From: an uncultured Rhodospirillaceae bacterium
GTDB lineage: Bacteria; Pseudomonadota; Alphaproteobacteria; Rhodospirillales; Casp-alpha2
Reading direction: 5' to 3'
Assembly (NCBI GenBank): GCA_913048145.1
Contig: CAJWVP010000151.1
Span: forward strand, 1-7,190
Length of the DNA stretch: 7,190 nucleotides
Below the pieces are notes generated by a model. That model made no database searches and was not told where the DNA came from. It saw only the letters and a list, made by a program, of their open reading frames with translations. Every line of letters begins with the position of its first letter. Position 1 is the first letter of the stretch. Positions 6,153 to 7,190 of this stretch are shown here, piece after piece. The position numbers and the translations under genes are program-made.

Positions 6153-7148
6153 ATGGCTGATAAGACCTATCGGATTTTGATCCTTGGCGCTTCCTACGGA
6201 TCGCTGTTGGGTGCGAAACTGATTCTGGCGGGGCACGATGTGACCATGATCTGCCTGCCCGAAGAGGCGGATTTGATCAACGCCGATGGAATCCGGGTGA
6301 AGATCCCTGTGCGCGGGCGCGCCGGCCTGGTGGAGATCGATTCCCGAAACGCGCTGGGGACCATCCGCGCCGCCGGCCCAGCCGAAGTGGACCCCAAGGA
6401 CTTCGACCTCATTGGTCTCGCCATGCAGGAGCCCCAGTACCGTTCGCCAGGGGTGCGTGAATTGTTGGATGTGGTTGCCACGTCGGGCGTTCCAGTCATG
6501 TCGATCATGAACATGCCCCCCTTGCCGTACCTGAAGCGCATTCCCGATATCGCTGCCGTCGACATCGACGCCTGCTATACGGAGGCCGCCGTCTGGTCGC
6601 GCTTCGATCCAGCGATGATTACGCTGGCTAGCCCCGACCCGCAGGCCTTCCGGCCACTGGACGAGCCAGTCAATCACTTGCAGGTGAGCCTGCCCACCAA
6701 TTTCAAGGTGGCGCGGTTCGAGAGCGATCAACACACGGCCATCCTGAAGCAGCTCGAACAAGATATCATGGCTATCCGCTTCGATCCTGGCGATCGCACA
6801 GCGGTGGAACTGCCGGTGAAGCTGAAGGTATACGAGAGCGTGTTCGTGCCGCTGGCCAAATGGGCTATGCTTTGCACGGGTAACTACCGCTGCGTCACAA
6901 CGGGCGATGCGCAGGCCATCCGTGATGCGGTGCACACGGACCTGGACGTCTCGGCCTCCATCTACGCCTGGGTGAGAGAGGTTTGCGAGGCCCTTGGTGC
7001 CGATACCAATGATCTGGTGCCCTTTGAGAAATACGCGAACGCGGCGCAGGGCCTGGCTAAGCCGTCATCGGCGGCCCGCGCGCTCGACGCCGGCGCGCCG
7101 AACATCGAGCGGGTCGACAAGGGCTTGGGCGGCAAGCAACTCACGTAG
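6153..7148 (+). CDS. Ketopantoate reductase family (ApbA/PanE-like) protein, divergent
   Basis: A 331-residue protein with the two-domain layout of 6-phosphogluconate-dehydrogenase-like ketopantoate reductases: an N-terminal Rossmann domain (about 5-165) and a helical C-terminal domain. The N-terminus RILILGASYGSLLGAKLILA replaces the usual GxGxxG loop with G12-x3-G16-x3-G20, followed by GHDVTMI. In the C-terminal domain LAKWAMLCTGNYR carries Lys236 and Asn244, matching the catalytic Lys and the second Asn of the K-L-x-x-N-x-x-x-N pattern; the first Asn is Leu240. Near the end PSSAARALDAGAPNIERVD recalls the SS..D...G.PTEID block but is altered. True PanE reduces 2-dehydropantoate with NADPH for pantothenate synthesis. 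The changes suggest another 2-oxo acid or 2-hydroxy acid substrate. GGGAGAG lies ten bases before the ATG, a slightly long spacing. Confidence 0.83.
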   Translation: MADKTYRILILGASYGSLLGAKLILAGHDVTMICLPEEADLINADGIRVKIPVRGRAGLVEIDSRNALGTIRAAGPAEVDPKDFDLIGLAMQEPQYRSPGVRELLDVVATSGVPVMSIMNMPPLPYLKRIPDIAAVDIDACYTEAAVWSRFDPAMITLASPDPQAFRPLDEPVNHLQVSLPTNFKVARFESDQHTAILKQLEQDIMAIRFDPGDRTAVELPVKLKVYESVFVPLAKWAMLCTGNYRCVTTGDAQAIRDAVHTDLDVSASIYAWVREVCEALGADTNDLVPFEKYANAAQGLAKPSSAARALDAGAPNIERVDKGLGGKQLT

Positions 7149-7190
7149 GTGGTGTGGAAGGGGCCCAGTTGGGGGGAGATCTCCGAGAGG
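7149..7190 (+). other. Right-edge intergenic tail with a perfect palindrome
   Basis: The 42 bases after the reductase stop contain no gene. GGAGATCTCC at 7175-7184 is a perfect ten-base palindrome with no loop, so it is not a terminator hairpin. It could be part of an operator for a gene beyond the edge, or chance. Confidence 0.3.

Noticed and set aside
6144..6935. 263-codon open frame on the minus strand opposite the reductase-like gene
   Set aside because: It mirrors a recognisable plus-strand family protein, is rich in His and Arg with no domain-like pattern, and has no sensible start site. GC-rich codon bias explains such antisense frames.
1..7190. Search for CRISPR arrays, tRNA or rRNA genes, insertion sequences, phage or defence genes
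   Set aside because: I saw no regularly spaced repeats, cloverleaf-like segments, transposase or integrase motifs, and every sizeable coding region is accounted for by metabolic families or the lipoprotein.

Overview
The window looks like ordinary chromosomal DNA from a GC-rich (roughly 60% by eye) Gram-negative bacterium. Protein style, Shine-Dalgarno (SD) use and a lipobox protein point to an alphaproteobacterium, possibly Rhodospirillales-like. The taxonomic call is inference from style, not a database match. Eight protein genes fill almost all of it. No gap exceeds 300 bases. I saw no rRNA, tRNA, CRISPR array, insertion sequence or phage gene.

Left half, minus strand, read from high to low coordinates: an isocitrate lyase/PEP mutase superfamily enzyme (2014-2880), a small predicted lipoprotein (1309-1803) and a thiolase that runs off the left edge (1-1242). 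The lipoprotein has its own possible promoter. A bulged hairpin lies between it and the thiolase.

Right half, plus strand: a compact four-gene run begins at 3029, divergent from the lyase gene. It encodes an alpha/beta hydrolase, a Nudix hydrolase of the CoA pyrophosphatase type, a TesB-like double-hotdog acyl-CoA thioesterase and a class I SAM methyltransferase. Gaps of 9, 41 and 6 bases suggest one operon. After a 197-base gap with a weak terminator candidate and a good promoter candidate comes a divergent member of the ketopantoate reductase family (6153-7148).

Most genes touch acyl-CoA or CoA chemistry: C-C bond formation or cleavage on acyl-CoA (thiolase), thioester hydrolysis, CoA diphosphate cleavage and cleavage of 2-hydroxy/2-oxo di- or tricarboxylates. 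A shared role in acyl-CoA turnover or detoxification is a reasonable inference but is not shown. I see no strong sign of a new defence or mobile system. The points most worth checking are the altered active-site loop of the lyase, the acyl-CoA/CoA operon, the unusual nucleotide-binding loop of the reductase-like protein and the lipoprotein-thiolase hairpin.
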